Positions 1-8,429 of a stretch of DNA of 64,000 nt are shown here, one piece after another (the stretch's first letter is position 1; every line of letters begins with the position of its first letter). This stretch comes from Streptomyces californicus (GTDB lineage: Bacteria > Actinomycetota > Actinomycetes > Streptomycetales > Streptomycetaceae). The position numbers and the translations under genes were made by a program. A model generated the notes under the pieces. That model saw only the letters and a list, made by a program, of their open reading frames with translations. It made no database searches and had not been told where the DNA came from. The DNA lies in assembly GCF_000717645.1 (NCBI RefSeq), contig NZ_JNZZ01000042.1:7000-70999 (forward strand), written 5' to 3'.

Positions 1-788
1 GTCAGCTCCAGGGCGATGTCCGCGGCCCGGGACGCGGACTCGCAGACGAAGAACACCTCGTCCCCGATGGTCTTCACCACCCGCCCGCGCCCCTCGGCGA
101 TCACGTCGCCGGTCAGGCTCTCGAAGCTGTCGATCATCCGCCCGAGCTCGGCGCCCTCCAGTCCGCGCGTCAGCCGGGTGTACCCCACCATGTCGGTGAA
201 CCCCACGGCGCTGTGCCGCAGCCCGGCCTCCCCGGGGAGCGGCGGGGCGGCTGCGGAGTCCCGCTCCCCGGCCGGTCCCGGCGCCGTCGGGATCCGTTCG
301 GCGTACGCGGCGAGGTGGCGGCGCCAGACGTACGCCTGCAGCGCCTCCAGCTCCGGCAGCAGCTCCGCGGCCCGCTCCAGCGGGCTTTCGTCGCCACGGG
401 CCGTGCCGGATCCGGGGGCCCTGCCGAGCCATCCCAGGAACACGTCGATCTGCCATTCGGCCAGGCGGGACAGGTGGTACCCGACGGCTCGCACCACCAT
501 CGTCTCGCTCTCGCCGGTCACCAGCCCCGCCTCGATCAGACCCGCCACCGCCCGGAGCGCCTCGACATCGGCGTCCGTGAAGACCCGCTCGCCGTCCTCC
601 ACGGCGGGGAACCCCAGCGCGCGCCAGACACGCTCGGCCCGCTCCAGCCCCACCCCGGCCCGTTCGGCGACGTCGCCCCGCGTCCACCGGGGAGTGGCGC
701 CCAGCACCAGGTCCCGCAGGGCGACGGCGGGCGGGACCGACGGGCCGGGCGTCGCCCCCGCCGGGTGGCCCGGGTCCCGGTGGTTCAC
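1..788 (-). CDS. Adenylate/guanylate cyclase family protein, partial (C-terminus outside window)
   Basis: Class III nucleotide cyclase, expected to make cAMP or cGMP from ATP or GTP; probably cytoplasmic, as I see no membrane segment. Reading from the GTG at 788, the first ~150 residues form a helical N-terminal region with a MerR-like stretch (WTRGDVAERAGV) typical of actinobacterial cyclases with an adenylate cyclase regulatory domain. The catalytic domain then begins with VGFTDMVGYTRL, whose first Asp is a metal ligand, and continues to VVKTIGDEVFF, which supplies the second metal Asp. The window edge cuts the gene about 20 residues later, so the transition-state Asn/Arg cannot be seen. 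The GTG start overlaps the stop of the upstream universal stress gene by 4 bases (GTGA), implying translational coupling. ATP versus GTP preference cannot be decided here. Confidence 0.85.
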   Translation of the reverse strand, partial: MNHRDPGHPAGATPGPSVPPAVALRDLVLGATPRWTRGDVAERAGVGLERAERVWRALGFPAVEDGERVFTDADVEALRAVAGLIEAGLVTGESETMVVRAVGYHLSRLAEWQIDVFLGWLGRAPGSGTARGDESPLERAAELLPELEALQAYVWRRHLAAYAERIPTAPGPAGERDSAAAPPLPGEAGLRHSAVGFTDMVGYTRLTRGLEGAELGRMIDSFESLTGDVIAEGRGRVVKTIGDEVFFVCESASRAADIALEL

Positions 789-1240
789 GTGGTGTGCACG
801 ATCAGCACGTCGAGACCGGCTTTCCTCGCGATGTCGGCGGGTACGGACCCCAGGATGCGGCCGGCGAGCGAGCGCAGGCCCCGATTGCCCACCACCAGCA
901 GGTCCGCCCCGTGCTCGGCGGCCGCGTTCACCAGGGCGGGCACCGGGTCGTCCTGAACGGCGAGGGTCCGCACCTCCGGCGCCCCCTGCTCGCGCGCACG
1001 GTCCCGTGCGGCCCGCAGGGTGTCCTCCGCCGGGGCCGATCCCACCACCTGGTACGCCTCGGCGCCGAGCTGGTCCTGCGCCCGGGAGAGCTCCGGGCCG
1101 TGCATCGGCTGGTAGGCGCAGACGACGACGAGCTCGGCCCCGCAGGCGGCCGCGAGCCGGGCCGCCCCCTCCACGGCGGCGAACGAGGACGCGGACCCGT
1201 CCGTGCCCACCATGACGACTCGATAGGAACTCACACGCAA
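785..1240 (-). CDS. Universal stress protein (UspA family)
   Basis: Single-domain Usp of 151 aa, the usual size for one UspA domain. The N-terminus has the strand and Asp of the nucleotide pocket (VVMVGTDGSASS). The C-terminus has the ATP-binding signature G-x2-G-x9-GS, seen as GNRGLRSLAGRILGSVP, so this is an ATP-binding type of Usp. It probably acts as a cytoplasmic stress or nucleotide sensor; the exact role is unknown. It is the first gene of a two-gene unit with the downstream cyclase (GTGA overlap), which ties a putative ATP sensor to cyclic nucleotide synthesis. The start ATG at 1240 follows a GGGAG-type ribosome site. The promoter should lie in 1241-1391, which contains a palindrome. 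Confidence 0.92.
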   Translation of the reverse strand: MRVSSYRVVMVGTDGSASSFAAVEGAARLAAACGAELVVVCAYQPMHGPELSRAQDQLGAEAYQVVGSAPAEDTLRAARDRAREQGAPEVRTLAVQDDPVPALVNAAAEHGADLLVVGNRGLRSLAGRILGSVPADIARKAGLDVLIVHTT

Positions 1241-1260
1241 CTCCCCTGGGAGACCCGTTA

Positions 1261-1276
1261 CTTACTCCAGAGTAAG
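1261..1276. promoter_or_regulatory. Palindromic operator candidate (CTTACTC-CA-GAGTAAG)
   Basis: Two perfect 7-base arms are separated by 2 bases. The site lies 20 bases upstream of the Usp start and 115 bases upstream of the divergent glycosyltransferase. The shape fits a dimeric repressor of TetR type, but the regulator is not identifiable from this window. Confidence 0.5.
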
Positions 1277-1391
1277 CTTAGGGCGCGCAGAAGGTAAAGG
1301 AGCGTGCCGGGCCCCGGCCGACCGCCCGGCGAATCCGGCCACCGGAGGATGCTTGAATGGGACGTTCCCGATCCGGTGAGGAGAACCCCCC

Positions 1392-2165
1392 GTGCCCCTG
1401 GTGTCTGTCGTGATGCCCGTGTACAACTCCGCGGCGACGTTGGGTCCGGCGGTCCGGTCGGTCCTCACACAGACCCACGGCGACGTGGAGCTGCTGATCA
1501 CCGACGACCGGTCGACCGACGACTCCATGGAACTGCTGCGCGCGTTCGCCGAGCAGGACGAGCGCGTCCTGCCGGAGACGGCGCCCGAGCAGGGCGGTGC
1601 GGGCCGGGCGCGCAATCTCGCCATGCAGCGGGCGCGCGGGGACTACATCGCCTTCCTCGACTCCGACGACATGTGGCTCCCGGAGAAGACGGAGAAGCAG
1701 CTCGCGTTCGCCGCTGAGGGCGATGCGCCGCTGACGTTCACCTCGTACTTCAAGATGGACGCCGACCACGCCGGCGAGAGCACCGACTGGACCCCGAACG
1801 GGCGGGTCATCCGCGCGCGGGCGCACGCCGATTACCGCGCGATGCTGCGCCGGGACTACATCGGCGCCCTCACCGCCATGTACGACCGCAAGGTCCTCGG
1901 CACCCGGCTGATGCCGCAGATGCGCAAGCGGCAGGACTACGCGCTGTGGCTGAGCATCATGCGGGACGGCCACGACGCCCGGGGCCTGGCCGAACCGCTC
2001 GCCGTCTACCGGGCCGCGCGGCCCGGGTCGCTGTCCTCCCGCAAGCTGTCGCTGGTCCGCTACAACTGGGACCTCTACCGCACGCACGAGCACCTGTCGG
2101 TCCCCCGGGCGACGGGGGCCCTGGCCGGCGCCGTCTGGCAGTCGCTGCGCAACTCGCGCGTGTAG
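1392..2165 (+). CDS. Family 2 glycosyltransferase
   Basis: GT-A fold inverting glycosyltransferase of 257 aa, expected to move a sugar from a nucleotide donor to a polymer, lipid or protein acceptor at the cytoplasmic face. The N-terminus is the canonical GT2 start (VSVVMPVYNSAATL). The nucleotide site TDDRSTDDS follows near residue 40, and the metal-binding motif FLDSDDMW lies near residue 90. No transmembrane helix is seen, so it is a soluble or peripheral enzyme. The GTG start at 1392 is preceded by GAGGAG. The gene stands alone and divergent from the Usp/cyclase pair; the acceptor cannot be inferred from the neighbours. Confidence 0.88.
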   Translation: MPLVSVVMPVYNSAATLGPAVRSVLTQTHGDVELLITDDRSTDDSMELLRAFAEQDERVLPETAPEQGGAGRARNLAMQRARGDYIAFLDSDDMWLPEKTEKQLAFAAEGDAPLTFTSYFKMDADHAGESTDWTPNGRVIRARAHADYRAMLRRDYIGALTAMYDRKVLGTRLMPQMRKRQDYALWLSIMRDGHDARGLAEPLAVYRAARPGSLSSRKLSLVRYNWDLYRTHEHLSVPRATGALAGAVWQSLRNSRV

Positions 2166-2259
2166 CCGCGTGGCCGGGCGGGCGCTCCGGCGCCGCTCGG
2201 CACACTGCCGGTTCCCCGGCCCGGCGGGCGGCCCGGGAACGGTCCGCCCCGGCGGGCGC

Positions 2260-3114
2260 TCAGGAGCCGAGGGCCAGGTACTCGGCCGTACGGACGACGC
2301 GCTCGCGGTCGGCGAAGGAGGCCAGGTCCTCGCGTACGGCGCCGCTGTCGCCGTCGCGGTTGATGGCCTCCAGGGTCCGCCGCACGGCGGTGATCACGGC
2401 GCGCTGGAGGTCGGAGGGGACGATGACCAGCCGGTAGCCGAGCTCCCGGAGGCGTTCCCTGGGGACGACCGGGGTTTTGCCGCCGTGGAACATGTTGATC
2501 AGCTTCGGCTGCGGGACGCGCTCGGCGATCCGCTCGATCTGCTCGACGGTCTCCGGCGCCTCCACGAAGATCACGTCCGCACCGGCCTCCGCGTAGGCGT
2601 GGGCCCGCTCGACCGCCGCGTCCAGCCCCTCGGTGGCGATGGCGTCCGTACGGGCGATCAGGACGAAGTCCGGGTCGGTGCGGGCCTCGTGGACGGCCCG
2701 CACCTTTCGGACCATCTCGTCGGTGCTCACCAGCGACTTGTCGTCGAGGTGGCCGCACCGCTTGGGGAAGGTCTGGTCCTCGATGTGCATCCCGGCCACG
2801 CCCGCGCGCTCGTACAGCGCGAGGGTCCGCACGGCGTTCACCGCGTTGCCGAAGCCGGTGTCGGCGTCCGCGATCACCGGGAGGCTCGTGACCTCCACCA
2901 TCTGCTCGATGCGCGCGACGACCTCGGTGAGGCTCAGCAGACCGATGTCGGGCACCCCGAAGCTGCGGGCGATGGCGCCGCCGCTCGCGTAGAGGAGTTC
3001 GCTGCCGCTCTCCTCCACGAGCCGTGCGCTCAGACCGTCGTACGCGCCGGGGGCGACGTGGATGCCGTCGCCCCCGATCAGCCGGCGGAGGCGGGTGGTC
3101 GGTCGCTGCGGCAT
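2260..3114 (-). CDS. prpB: 2-methylisocitrate lyase (isocitrate lyase/PEP mutase superfamily)
   Basis: Last step of the 2-methylcitrate cycle: 2-methylisocitrate is cleaved to pyruvate and succinate. The 284-aa protein has the superfamily start (GDGIHVAPGAYDGLSARL), the Mg-binding region VIADADTGFG near residue 80 and the catalytic loop FPKRCGHLDDKSL near residue 120. The loop contains the KRCGH signature with the active-site Cys. The short length excludes a true glyoxylate-cycle isocitrate lyase. I chose the ATG at 3114 because it follows AGGAGCTCTTC; a further upstream start has no ribosome site. It lies 136 bases downstream of prpC and is probably the last gene of a prpD-prpC-prpB unit. 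A phosphonomutase is possible from sequence alone, but the context argues for PrpB. Confidence 0.88.
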   Translation of the reverse strand: MPQRPTTRLRRLIGGDGIHVAPGAYDGLSARLVEESGSELLYASGGAIARSFGVPDIGLLSLTEVVARIEQMVEVTSLPVIADADTGFGNAVNAVRTLALYERAGVAGMHIEDQTFPKRCGHLDDKSLVSTDEMVRKVRAVHEARTDPDFVLIARTDAIATEGLDAAVERAHAYAEAGADVIFVEAPETVEQIERIAERVPQPKLINMFHGGKTPVVPRERLRELGYRLVIVPSDLQRAVITAVRRTLEAINRDGDSGAVREDLASFADRERVVRTAEYLALGS

Positions 3115-3250
3115 GAAGAGCTCCTGGGGTGGGTCTGCCGGGGGCGCGGGGTCGCTCCTCCGGGGCTGCGGACGCCGCATCCTGTATACGGCGTCCGCCT
3201 GCCCGCCCCGCGTACACCGGGCGGGGCCGTGCGCGGGGCGGGCGGGCGGT

Positions 3251-4384
3251 TCAGGCGGGCGGCACGGGTCGCTGGACAGGGCCGTCGTAGGAGGCGAGCG
3301 GTCTGATCAGGGCGTTGTGCGCGAGCTGCTCGGTGATGTGGGCGGTCCACCCGGTGATCCGGCTCATCACGAAGATGGGCGTGAAGATCGGGATGTCGAA
3401 GCCCATGAGGTGGTAGGCGAGCCCGGCGGGGTAGTCCAGGTTGGGGTGGATGCCCTTGCGGGTGACCATGGCGTGGCGCAGGGCCGCGTGCAGGGTGGCC
3501 AGGCGGGTCACCTCCGGGTCTCCCGCGCGGGAGACGAGGCGGTCGAGGGCTTCCTGCATGATCGGGACGCGGGAGTCGCCGTGCTTGTAGACCCGGTGGC
3601 CGAAGCCCATGATCTTCCGGTTGGAGGCCAGCGCCTCGTCCAGCCACCCCCCTGCCCGCTGCGGGTCGCCGATCTCGTTGAGCATGTGCATCACGGCCTC
3701 GTTGGCGCCGCCGTGCAGCGGGCCCTTCAGCGCGCCGATCGCCGCCGTGACCGCGCTGTAGAGGTCGGAGAGGGTGGAGGTGACGACGCGGGCGGTGAAC
3801 GTCGAGGCGTTGAAGCTGTGTTCGGCGTACAGGATCAGGGAGATCTCGAAGCAGCGCACCACCTCCGGCTCCGGCACCGTGCCGAAGCACATGTGGAAGA
3901 AGTTCTCCGCGTACCCCAGCTCCGGGTCCGGCGTGATCGGCGCGAGACCCCGGCGGCGGCGCTGGTCGGCGGCGACCACGGTGGGCAGCTTCGCCAGCAG
4001 GGTCAGGGACTTGGCCCGGTTGGCGACCGGGCTGCCTTCGTCCTCCAGCGGGTCCTCCGCGCCGAAGAAGCTGACGGCGGTGCGCAGGACGTCCATCGGG
4101 TGGCAGGTGTCGGGCAGCCGGGTCAGCAGCTCCAGCGTGCTGCGGTCCAGGGGGCGCAGAGCGCGCTCACGGGCCTGGAAGTCCGCCAGTTGGGCGGGGT
4201 CCGGCAGTTCGCCGTGCCAGAGCAGGTAGGCGACCTCCTCGAAGGAGCGGTGGGCGGCGAGGTCCTGGACCGCGTAGCCCCGGTAGGTGAGGGAGTTGGT
4301 CTCCTGGACGACGGTGGAGATCTCGGTGGTGTCGACGACGACACCGGCCAGGCCGCGGTGGATCTCCGGTGCGGTGGCGGTCAT
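3251..4384 (-). CDS. prpC: 2-methylcitrate synthase (citrate synthase family)
   Basis: Condenses propionyl-CoA with oxaloacetate to 2-methylcitrate; cytoplasmic homodimer. The protein is 377 aa, the usual size of the short methylcitrate synthases rather than the ~430-aa TCA enzyme. It opens with RGLAGVVVDTTEIS and YRGYAVQDLA. The two catalytic His regions are LHGGANEAVM (about residue 220) and GFGHRVYKHGDSR (about residue 260), followed by the Pro/Asp region before the C-terminus. ATG 4384 follows GGAGGCACACCCC. Its position between prpD and prpB gives the assignment. A citrate-synthase side activity is common in this family. Confidence 0.93.
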   Translation of the reverse strand: MTATAPEIHRGLAGVVVDTTEISTVVQETNSLTYRGYAVQDLAAHRSFEEVAYLLWHGELPDPAQLADFQARERALRPLDRSTLELLTRLPDTCHPMDVLRTAVSFFGAEDPLEDEGSPVANRAKSLTLLAKLPTVVAADQRRRRGLAPITPDPELGYAENFFHMCFGTVPEPEVVRCFEISLILYAEHSFNASTFTARVVTSTLSDLYSAVTAAIGALKGPLHGGANEAVMHMLNEIGDPQRAGGWLDEALASNRKIMGFGHRVYKHGDSRVPIMQEALDRLVSRAGDPEVTRLATLHAALRHAMVTRKGIHPNLDYPAGLAYHLMGFDIPIFTPIFVMSRITGWTAHITEQLAHNALIRPLASYDGPVQRPVPPA

Positions 4385-4460
4385 GGGGTGTGCCTCCGGA
4401 TCGTCGGCGGCGCCGTCGGGCGCGCGCCGGGGGTGTACGGGGCGGTACGGGGGCGGGCCA

Positions 4461-5978
4461 TCAGAACAGGCCCGTGGGGAGCGTGGCGTCGTACGCGGCG
4501 ACGGCCTCGGTGTCCACGGCCGGGAAGAGCCCGTCCAGGCCGGTGGTGGACAGCTCGGCGACGCGCTCGGCCGCCGAGAGGAAGCGGTCCTGGGCGTCCG
4601 GGGCGACGATCCCCTCGGCGAGGGTGCGGAACTTGCGCGCGTACGCGGGGCGGTCGAAGGGGCGGGCCCCGGCCGGGTGGGCGTCGGCGACGGCGAGTTC
4701 GTCCTCGACCACCGAGCCGTCCTCCAGCGTGATCACGACCCGGCCGCCGAACGCCCGGCGCTCCGGGTCCGGATCGTGGTAGCGGCGGGTCCACTCCGGG
4801 TCCTCGACCGTGGTGACCTTCCGCCACAGCTCCACGGTCTCCGGGCGGCCGGCGCGCTCGGGGGCGTAGGAGCGCTCGTGGTGCCAGCCTCCGTCCTCCA
4901 GGGCGACGGTCAGGATGTACGGGGCCGAGTGGTCCAGGGTCTCGCGGCTGGCGGTCGGGTCGTACTTCTGCGGATCGTTCGCACCGGAGCCGATGACGTT
5001 GTGGGTGTGGTGGCTGGTGTGCAGCACCACGGAGCGCACCTTGTCCAGCGGGCCGGTCTTCTCGCGCAGCCGCCGCGCCAGGTCGATCAGCGCCTGGGCC
5101 TGGTACTCCGCGGAGTGCTCCTTGGTGTACGTGTCCAGGATCGCGCGGCGGGCCTCGCCGGGCTCGGGCAGCCGGACCGTGTAGTCGGACTCCGGGCCGT
5201 TCAGCAGCCAGGCGAGGAAGCCGTCCTCGCCCTCGTAGATCGGGGAGGGGGAGGTCTCGCCGCGCATGGCCCGGTCGACGGCCTCGATGGCCGCCTTTCC
5301 GGCGAAGGCGGGGGCGTACGCCTTCCAGCTGGAGATCTCGCCCTTGCGGGACTGCCGGGTGGCCGTGGTGGTGTGCACCGCCTGTTGGACCGCCTGGTAC
5401 ACCGTCTCGGTCGGCAGCCGCAGCAGGGCGCCCAGGCCGCAGGCGGTGGCGGCGCTCAGGTGGGCGACGTGGTCGATGCGGTGCTCGTGCAGGCAGATGC
5501 CCTTCACCAGCGCCACGTGCACCTCGTAGGCGGCGACGATCCCGCGCAGCAGGTCCGCGCCGGAGCGCCCGGTGTGCTGGGCGACGGCGAGGAGCGGCGG
5601 GATGTTGTCGCCGGGGTGGGAGTAGTCGGCGGCCAGGTAGGTGTCGTGGAAGTCCAGCTCCCGTACGGCGGTGCCGTTGGCCCAGGCCGCCCACTCCGGC
5701 GAGACCCGGCCGGTGGTCCCGAAGACGGAGGCGCCGGGCGTCGCGGCGGGATGGGCGAGGGCCTGGGCGCGGGCGACGGCGACCGGGCGGCGCGGCAGGG
5801 AGGCGACCGCGACGGACGCGTTGTCGATGATCCGGTTGGCGGCCATGGCCGCCGCGTCCGGGTCCAGCTCCCCGGCCTCCTGGGTGCCGGTGGCGACGAC
5901 CGCCAGCTTCCAGGCGAGTTGCTCCTCGCGGGGCAGCCGGGCGGCACTGGGGTGGACGCGTACCTGGTGGTCGATCAC
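4461..5978 (-). CDS. prpD: 2-methylcitrate dehydratase (MmgE/PrpD family)
   Basis: Dehydrates 2-methylcitrate to 2-methyl-cis-aconitate. The protein is 505 aa from a GTG at 5978 preceded by GCGAGGAGTCCC, and it opens [11 protein letters not shown]. The body has the PrpD helical domain ([20 protein letters not shown]), the substrate-site stretch [19 protein letters not shown] (near residue 120) and [18 protein letters not shown] (near residue 230). The PrpD-type C-terminus covers roughly residues 300-505. It is first in the minus-strand unit with prpC and prpB (76-base gap to prpC). The regulator gene at 6285 is divergent, and the shared intergenic region holds repeated half-sites that probably control this operon. 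Confidence 0.92.
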   Translation of the reverse strand: MIDHQVRVHPSAARLPREEQLAWKLAVVATGTQEAGELDPDAAAMAANRIIDNASVAVASLPRRPVAVARAQALAHPAATPGASVFGTTGRVSPEWAAWANGTAVRELDFHDTYLAADYSHPGDNIPPLLAVAQHTGRSGADLLRGIVAAYEVHVALVKGICLHEHRIDHVAHLSAATACGLGALLRLPTETVYQAVQQAVHTTTATRQSRKGEISSWKAYAPAFAGKAAIEAVDRAMRGETSPSPIYEGEDGFLAWLLNGPESDYTVRLPEPGEARRAILDTYTKEHSAEYQAQALIDLARRLREKTGPLDKVRSVVLHTSHHTHNVIGSGANDPQKYDPTASRETLDHSAPYILTVALEDGGWHHERSYAPERAGRPETVELWRKVTTVEDPEWTRRYHDPDPERRAFGGRVVITLEDGSVVEDELAVADAHPAGARPFDRPAYARKFRTLAEGIVAPDAQDRFLSAAERVAELSTTGLDGLFPAVDTEAVAAYDATLPTGLF

Positions 5979-6192
5979 GGGACTCCTCGCGAGGTGGGGA
6001 CGGGGTGGCCGGGGCGGGCCGCGTGGCCGGGACCACCGGACCGACAGGCCGATGAGCCGTCCGACCGACAGACCGATGGGTCGATGGGTCGGTGGGTCGA
6101 CCCTCAGGCCGACACCATGGACGGTGCCCGTTCGGCGGCCCCGCCACCACCGGTCGAAGCTGCGGAGTCCCACCAGGAATCCGCGGCGAATC

Positions 6193-6229
6193 TGCGAATC
6201 CTGCGAAGACGGCGGATGCTAAGTTCGCA
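6193..6229. promoter_or_regulatory. Putative PrpR/RamB-type operator cluster
   Basis: TGCGAA occurs at 6193-6198 and again at 6202-6207, and the inverted form TTCGCA occurs at 6224-6229 inside TAAGTTCGCAA. The site lies between divergent prpD and the regulator, 56 bases before the regulator ATG. RamB and PrpR of other actinobacteria bind TTTGCAAA-like sequences; a C/G-shifted version of that motif is what is seen here. Binding is inferred. Confidence 0.55.
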
Positions 6230-6284
6230 ACCGCGTCCGCCCCCGTGCCCCGTCTCCGGAGGGCGGTTGACCAGGAGGGGAGCC

Positions 6285-7769
6285 ATGGCCCGGCGAGCGA
6301 ACGAGCACAAGGTCTACGCACACGCCAAGCTGCGCCGCCTGCGCCGCGAGCACGGCATGAACCAGGTCGACATGGCCCGCGCGCTGGGCATCTCCGCCAG
6401 CTACGCGAACCAGATCGAACTGGGCCAGCGGCCGCTCACCGCGAGCGTGCTCCTCCAGATCGCCAAGGTGTTCGGCGTGGACGCGGAGTTCTTCTCCGAC
6501 GCCGCCGAGGACCGTCTCGCCGCCGATCTGCGCGCCGCCCTGGCCGACGAGGCGTGCGGGGTGTCCGTGCCGGCCGTCGAGGAGATCGCCGAGGCGGCCC
6601 GCGACCACCCGGAGGTGGCCCGCGCCCTGGTCGCCCTGCACCTGCGCTACCGCGAGACCGCCGAACAGGCCGCCGCCCTCGCCTCCCCGGAGACGGGGCG
6701 GACGCTGCTGCCGCCGGCGGAACCGCACGACGAGGTCCGCGACTTCTTCTACGCCCACCACAACCACTTCGGCCCCCTGGACACGGCGGCCGAACGTACG
6801 GCGCAGGCCCTGGCGTCGCGGCCCGGCCGGACGGCCGACCCCCTCACGGCCCTGCTCGCCGAGCGCCACGGCGTGCACGTCGTCCAGGCGGCGCCGGGCC
6901 GTACCGCCGACGCCCGCCGCTTCGACCCGGACACCGGGCTCCTCCACCTCTCCCCCTGGCTCAGCGACGGCCAGCGGGCGTTCCAGCTCGCCATCCAACT
7001 GGCCTTCCTCGAGCAACGCCCCCTGATGGACGAACTCGCTGACTCGGCAACGGAGTTGACCTCACCCGAGTCGTCGGAGCTGGCCCGCATCGGCCTGGCG
7101 AACTACTTCGCCGGGGCACTGCTCATGCCGTACGCCGCCTTCCTCGCGGCGGCCGAAGCCGTCCGCTACGACATCGAGCTGCTCTCCGCCCGCTTCGGCG
7201 TCGGGTTCGAGACCGTCTGCCACCGGCTGAGCACCCTGCAACGCACCGGGCACCGAGGAGTCCCGTTCTCCTTCCTGAGGGTGGACCGGGCCGGAAACAT
7301 CTCCAAACGGCAGTCCGCGACCGACTTCCACTTCTCCCGCCTGGGCGGCACCTGTCCGCTCTGGACGGTGTACGAGGCGTTCTCCGCGCCGGGCCGCACG
7401 CTGACCCAGGTCGCCGAAATGCCGGACGGCAAAAGCTACTTCTGGGTCGCCCGCACGATCACCCGGGGCGGCTACGGCCACCACGCCCCACGCTCCGAGT
7501 TCGCCGTCGCCCTCGGCTGCGAACTCCGCCACGCCCACCGCCTCGTGTACGCCGAGGGCGTCGCCCTCGACGACCCCTTGGCGGCGACCCCGATCGGCCT
7601 CGGCTGCCGCATCTGCGAACGCCGCGACTGCGCCCAGCGGGCCCGGCCCCCGGCGGGCGGCCGGCTGGCGATCGACCCGGACCGGCGGACGCATGTGCCG
7701 TACCCGGTCGTGCCGTACCAGGCGGAGAACGGCGGCAGCCGCGGGGCGGGGAACGGCCCGGCACGGTGA
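6285..7769 (+). CDS. prpR: Short-chain acyl-CoA responsive regulator, RamB/PrpR family
   Basis: XRE-type regulator of 494 aa, probably controlling the divergent methylcitrate operon. Residues ~12-65 form an HTH_XRE domain (LRREHGMNQVDMARALGISA, then YANQIELGQRPLT). The middle (~residues 150-330) is the IrrE/ImmA-like DUF955 region typical of the family. The C-terminal ScfR/DUF2083 region ends with a cysteine cluster (GLGCRICERRDCAQRA). Mycobacterial PrpR carries an Fe-S cluster and binds acyl-CoA; the Cys residues here make a similar cofactor plausible but unproven. The ATG at 6285 follows CAGGAGGGGAGCC. The stop codon lies inside the first copy of a 37-bp tandem repeat. Confidence 0.88.
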   Translation: MARRANEHKVYAHAKLRRLRREHGMNQVDMARALGISASYANQIELGQRPLTASVLLQIAKVFGVDAEFFSDAAEDRLAADLRAALADEACGVSVPAVEEIAEAARDHPEVARALVALHLRYRETAEQAAALASPETGRTLLPPAEPHDEVRDFFYAHHNHFGPLDTAAERTAQALASRPGRTADPLTALLAERHGVHVVQAAPGRTADARRFDPDTGLLHLSPWLSDGQRAFQLAIQLAFLEQRPLMDELADSATELTSPESSELARIGLANYFAGALLMPYAAFLAAAEAVRYDIELLSARFGVGFETVCHRLSTLQRTGHRGVPFSFLRVDRAGNISKRQSATDFHFSRLGGTCPLWTVYEAFSAPGRTLTQVAEMPDGKSYFWVARTITRGGYGHHAPRSEFAVALGCELRHAHRLVYAEGVALDDPLAATPIGLGCRICERRDCAQRARPPAGGRLAIDPDRRTHVPYPVVPYQAENGGSRGAGNGPAR

Positions 7770-7876
7770 CCGGCGGGAATGCCCGCGTCGCCGATCGACA
7801 GCGTGACCGGCGGGAACGCCCGCGTCGCCGATCGCCGGTGTGACCGTCGGGGTTGCTCACGTCGCCGGTCGGTGAC
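7766..7876. repeat. 37-bp tandem repeat, three copies
   Basis: Copies start at 7766, 7803 and 7840. The first two are nearly identical (GTGACCGGCGGGAAYGCCCG at the start) and the third has diverged. The first copy includes the TGA stop of the regulator gene. Confidence 0.8.
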
Positions 7877-8429
7877 GGTACCACGGCCTGGAGGGTGCGC
7901 TTCCCCTGCCCGAACAGCTGACGCTGCATATCGGCCAAGCCCGCCCGAAAACCGCGCTCCGATGATCATCCCGACTGCTAGGGTCGTTCCGCCGGCCTCG
8001 ATCAAGGCCGACGGGGCGCCCCGACCGCGCGGCCCGGGGACCGCGTCCTCGCCCCCCGCGTTCACGGCGTCCGCGCGAGCTGCATTCCGGGGGGAAGCGT
8101 TGCGGACAACACGAGCAGGCCACTGCCATCGGCGCACACGGCCGCGGACTCCCGCGATGACACTCGACTCCTGAGCGGGCGCCGCACCCGGCGGCTCCTT
8201 CCTCAAGTACGCCTCGTGGCACCGCCGTTGACACCACGGTGACCGCGTCTTCCCGCAGGCGCTCGACGTCGTCGAGCGCTGTTCACCCCTGCCCGCCTCC
8301 ACGGCCGGGCACCCCTCCCCGCAGCCGGTGACGACCGTGAGCTCCCGTTCTGCCGGGAGAAGCGCTCCGGTCTCCGCCTTCACGGACGGACGTCTCCGCC
8401 TCCCACGAACGAAGAACGGAAGAACTCGT
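7877..8429. other. Intergenic region without recognisable gene
   Basis: About 550 bases between the regulator and the first ALF gene. Both strands have open frames, but none shows the codon bias or domain content of a gene. A -10-like TAGGGT lies at 7979-7984. The promoter of the ALF/toxin operon must be here or just upstream of 8430. Confidence 0.5.

Noticed and set aside
4287..6284. Plus-strand extension that would add ~660 codons to the PrpR-type regulator
   Set aside because: The extension is antisense to prpD and prpC; the regulator starts at 6285 with a clear ribosome site and HTH.
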